Positions 6,075 through 8,309 of a stretch of 8,309 nucleotides of DNA are shown one piece after another. The position numbers and the translations under genes are program-made. How positions within the stretch are numbered: the first letter of the stretch is position 1; the number at the start of each line of letters is the position of its first letter. Location of the stretch: the NCBI GenBank assembly GCA_903890595.1, contig CAITBU010000365.1, positions 1 through 8,309 on the forward strand, written 5' to 3'. Under the pieces are notes generated by a model that searched no databases, was not told the DNA's origin, and was given only the letters and a program-made list of their open reading frames with translations. This DNA is from an uncultured Holophagaceae bacterium (GTDB taxonomy: Bacteria; Acidobacteriota; Holophagae; Holophagales; Holophagaceae).

Positions 6075-8024
6075 CTACTTCCCTGTGGTCGCCAGGGGCA
6101 CCACGGGCAGCTCGACGAAGCTGTCTTTGCCGGGGGCGTGCCAGATGCGGTGGGTGGCGGGGCGGTAGTCGGTGGGCTTGGCCAGGAAGATGTTGGGCAC
6201 GAAGGTCTGGGGGTTCCGCTCGTAGAGGGGGAACCAGCTGGACTGCACCTGCACCATGATCCGGTGCCCCGGCAAGAAGACATGGTTGGCCGTGGGCAGG
6301 GCGAAGCGGTAGGGCAGCGCCTCCCCGGGCTTGATGGGCACAGCCTGCTCCAGGCTCTCCCGGTAGCGGCCCCGGAAGATGTCAGCGGAGACCATCTGCT
6401 GGTAGCCCCCCAGGCCAGGCTGGGCCGGCACCTCGTCCGGGTACACATCGATCACCTTCACCACCCAGTCCGCATCCGTCCCCGTGGTGGAGGCCACGAG
6501 GTTGGCCACGGGCTCACCGCTGATGCGCAGGGGGGCCTTCAGGGGCTCGGAGACGAAGGCCAGCACATCGGTCCGGCCCGAGGCCTCGCGCTGATCGTCC
6601 GTGTGCCACTGGGGCCAGGTGAGGCCATTGTCGTAGCCCACGGGCTGGATGGGCCGGGCGCGGAAAGGCACAGGCTTCGCGGGATCCGACACGAACTCTT
6701 CGAAGGGTGCCACCCCGGCCTTGGGTGCCTCGGCCGACACCGTCAGGCCCGCCCCCAGGTGATAGCGGGTGGCGGGGTGCGGGGTGCCCTCCCCCGCCAG
6801 GGGCCAGCCCGGCAGCTTGCGCCAGGCGTTGGTGCCGGTCTCGAAGGCGCTGACCGGGGGCAGGCCAGAGGGCGGGCCGCCCTTGAGGTGCTGATCGAGG
6901 AACGGCTTCAGCACCTCGCGGCGAAACTGCAGAGCCGTGTCCTGGCTGAAGCGGAGGGGCCCCAGGGTGCTGCCCTCCTTGATCTGGCCACCGTGGTTCC
7001 AGGGCCCCATGGCGAGGTAGAGCAGATCCCCCTTGCGGTCCTTGGGCTTGAGGGCCTTCCACACCGCCACCGCACCGTAGATGTCCTCGGCGTCAAAGAG
7101 GCTGTGTACCAGCAGGGTGGGTACCACCAGGGGCCGCGCCGCCAGGATGCGGTCCATGGCCTGCTGCTGCCAGAAGGCATCGTAGGCGGGATGTTCGACG
7201 ACCTTGCGCCAGAAGCCCAGCTGCTCCATGCCCCGGCTCCGGGCCAGATCACCCGTGGACCCCGCCTGCAGGTAGAGGTTGTAGTCGTCGAAGTGGCTGG
7301 TCCACCACTTGTGCTCGTTGCCGCGGGAGGCCTGCTGCTCGTAGAAGTAGACCAGGGACGACGGGGAGAAGGCTCCATTGTGAAACCAGTCATCCCCCCG
7401 CCAGCCGTCCACCATGGGGTTCATGGGCACGGCGGCCTTGAGGGCCGGGTGGGGGTCCACCAGACCCATCAGAGCCAGGAACCCGTCGTAGGAGATGCCC
7501 AGGATGGCCGCCCGGCCGTTGCTCTCCGGCAGGTTCTTCACCAGCCAGTCCAGGGTGTCCCAGGTGTCGGTGGCGTGATCCACCGCTGAGGCATTGAGGG
7601 GCCCCCGCAGGGGCAGGGTCATGGCGTAGTCGCCCTCGCTGCCATGCTTCCCGCGGATGTCTTGGACCACCCGGATGTAGCCGCCCTCCAGGGTGAGGTC
7701 GGTGACGTTGTCGTAGCCCTGCAGCACCGGCCCCAGGTGGGCGCTGGCGGCGTGGGCGGTGAGCTCCGCCGCATTGTAGGGCGTGCGCGTGAGCAGGATC
7801 GGCGCCCCCTGCGCACCCTTGGGCACCAGGATGATGGTCTTCAGCTTCACCCCGTCCCGCATGGGGATCATCACCACCCGCCGCTCGTGGTCCCAGGTCC
7901 CCGTAGCGACCTTGAACTCTGCGGGCATCTCGCGGGGCAGGGTGGGCTGCTGGGCGGGCAGGGATAGGCCAGCCAGCAGGGCCAGCGGCAGGGTCAATAA
8001 GCGACGAAGCGGCGTGACAGACAT
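6075..8024 (-). CDS. Alpha-amino-acid ester hydrolase (CocE/NonD family), exported
   Basis: A 649-residue serine hydrolase close in length to known alpha-amino-acid ester hydrolases (about 640). These hydrolyse or transfer alpha-amino acyl groups of esters and of beta-lactam side chains; the natural substrate is not known. Residues 1-25 look like a signal peptide (RR then LLTLPLALLAGLSLPAQ), so it is probably periplasmic. The alpha/beta-hydrolase domain comes first: oxyanion Y83 in RTPYNA, nucleophile S178 in GISYDGF, D311 in LFDAEDIYGA and H344 in WNHGGQ. The carboxylate cluster that binds the substrate's amino group is present as D212 (GDDWFHNGAF), E313 and D314. The spacings S to D (133), D to H (33) and S to D212 (34) equal those in the Xanthomonas enzyme. 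A cap domain and a C-terminal jellyroll (after about 400) follow. The ATG at 8024 has GGGAG five bases upstream. It starts 56 bases after the preceding same-strand gene fragment. Confidence 0.93.
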   Translation of the reverse strand: MSVTPLRRLLTLPLALLAGLSLPAQQPTLPREMPAEFKVATGTWDHERRVVMIPMRDGVKLKTIILVPKGAQGAPILLTRTPYNAAELTAHAASAHLGPVLQGYDNVTDLTLEGGYIRVVQDIRGKHGSEGDYAMTLPLRGPLNASAVDHATDTWDTLDWLVKNLPESNGRAAILGISYDGFLALMGLVDPHPALKAAVPMNPMVDGWRGDDWFHNGAFSPSSLVYFYEQQASRGNEHKWWTSHFDDYNLYLQAGSTGDLARSRGMEQLGFWRKVVEHPAYDAFWQQQAMDRILAARPLVVPTLLVHSLFDAEDIYGAVAVWKALKPKDRKGDLLYLAMGPWNHGGQIKEGSTLGPLRFSQDTALQFRREVLKPFLDQHLKGGPPSGLPPVSAFETGTNAWRKLPGWPLAGEGTPHPATRYHLGAGLTVSAEAPKAGVAPFEEFVSDPAKPVPFRARPIQPVGYDNGLTWPQWHTDDQREASGRTDVLAFVSEPLKAPLRISGEPVANLVASTTGTDADWVVKVIDVYPDEVPAQPGLGGYQQMVSADIFRGRYRESLEQAVPIKPGEALPYRFALPTANHVFLPGHRIMVQVQSSWFPLYERNPQTFVPNIFLAKPTDYRPATHRIWHAPGKDSFVELPVVPLATTGK

Positions 8025-8029
8025 GCAGA

Positions 8030-8034
8030 CTCCC
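8030..8034 (-). promoter_or_regulatory. Ribosome binding site of the ester hydrolase
   Basis: GGGAG on the minus strand, five bases before the ATG at 8024. It decides for this start, which places a signal peptide at the very N-terminus; an in-frame start at 8132 would bury the signal peptide and overlap the upstream gene. Confidence 0.6.
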
Positions 8035-8080
8035 GAATTTACGTTTGAGTACTCGAGGCAGGCTTCTGTGACCCTCGGGA

Positions 8081-8309
8081 TCAGGCGCGGAGGACGCTGA
8101 ACCTGCGGAACAGCTCTTGGGGAATGGGGCATTGGAGCTTCCAGGTTATAGACATGGGTCGATCGCTTTCAACCCCCTCAAGCTCGACCCCCCCCAAAGC
8201 CACATAGGGGGACCCTTTGGCTTCCCGCACAAACAGCTGAAACCTCCAGCCATTGGTGCGACTTTCCAGGTATCGCTTCCCCGCCATTGTTTCGGGCCCC
8301 GCCGAGTTC
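8081..8309 (-). CDS. C-terminal end of a DUF3427-type protein, probably helicase-like (cut by window edge)
   Basis: The frame is open from the right edge to a TGA at 8081-8083, giving 75 residues. A possible ATG at 8287 begins a 68-residue frame, but the translation continues sensibly upstream (SAGPETMAGKRYLESR), so I read it as the end of a larger gene. Features resembling the end of DUF3427 domains are the GPET-x-AGKRYLE stretch, FQLFVRE, GSPYVALGGVELEG and SDRPMSITWKL before IPQELF. DUF3427 usually closes DEAD/DEAH-box helicase proteins, some with a phospholipase-D-type nuclease domain; whether this gene has these parts lies outside the window. It is on the same strand as the ester hydrolase, 56 bases upstream, with no terminator between, so readthrough is possible. 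The assignment comes from memory of the family pattern without a search. Confidence 0.7.
   Translation of the reverse strand, partial: NSAGPETMAGKRYLESRTNGWRFQLFVREAKGSPYVALGGVELEGVESDRPMSITWKLQCPIPQELFRRFSVLRA

Noticed and set aside
6066..7589. A 507-codon plus-strand open frame opposite the ester hydrolase.
   Set aside because: The minus strand carries all ester hydrolase catalytic residues at the correct spacing. The antisense frame is a low-complexity Gly/His/Leu/Val shadow caused by GC-rich codon positions.
8031..8080. Short inverted repeats around the ester hydrolase leader: TCCCGA/TCGGGA (8031-8036, 8075-8080), CGAGG/CCTCG (8054-8058, 8073-8077) and the palindrome GAGTACTC (8047-8054).
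   Set aside because: The arms are five to six bases or a single eight-base palindrome in GC-rich DNA, with no U-run and no clear promoter; chance is a sufficient explanation.
1..8309. CRISPR array, tRNA, rRNA, insertion sequence or attachment site.
   Set aside because: No regularly spaced repeats, cloverleaf-type sequence, transposase motif or terminal inverted repeats were found by reading both strands.

Overview
This is a GC-rich bacterial chromosomal window with strong G/C preference at third codon positions. It is densely packed with genes typical of a Gram-negative-type bacterium: two or three proteins have Sec-type signal peptides and one looks like an outer-membrane beta-barrel. The gene set (sigma-54 activator, PafA-like phosphatase, class III sirtuin, alpha-amino-acid ester hydrolase) would fit a free-living Acidobacteriota of the Holophaga/Geothrix type. 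That placement is an impression from protein style, not a demonstrated result; Myxococcota or another deep Gram-negative lineage is possible.

Layout. (1) Positions 1-1934, minus strand: a sigma-54-dependent transcriptional activator with a degenerate N-terminal domain, followed 20 bases downstream by the first 164 codons of prmA (ribosomal protein L11 methyltransferase), which runs off the left edge. (2) Positions 1935-2326: a comparatively AT-rich divergent intergenic region with a good minus-strand promoter candidate and a 36-base imperfect inverted repeat. (3) Positions 2327-5949, plus strand: a compact four-gene run made of a thioredoxin-family protein with a CNHC motif, a small putative outer-membrane beta-barrel, a PafA-type alkaline phosphatase whose ATG overlaps the barrel's stop codon by one base, and a CobB-like sirtuin. 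Gaps are 34, -1 and 14 bases, so a single transcript is likely. (4) Positions 5950-6074: a convergent intergenic region with a nested hairpin, probably a terminator. (5) Positions 6075-8024, minus strand: a secreted alpha-amino-acid ester hydrolase of the CocE/NonD superfamily with all known catalytic and carboxylate-cluster residues. (6) Positions 8081-8309, minus strand: the C-terminal end of a larger gene, most like the end of a DUF3427 domain found in DEAD/DEAH helicase-like proteins. It enters from the right edge.

How they may work together: the barrel and phosphatase are exported and tightly coupled, so they may act together at the envelope in phosphate acquisition. The thioredoxin-like protein and sirtuin are predicted cytoplasmic and may simply share the transcript. 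The sigma-54 activator faces away from this operon and could control it through the shared intergenic region, but no sigma-54 promoter was recognised there. I see no mobile element, CRISPR array, tRNA or rRNA, and no clear new multi-gene system. The most interesting points are the coupled barrel/phosphatase pair, the atypical activator with its adjacent dyad, the complete ester hydrolase, and the edge fragment that may belong to a defence-type helicase.
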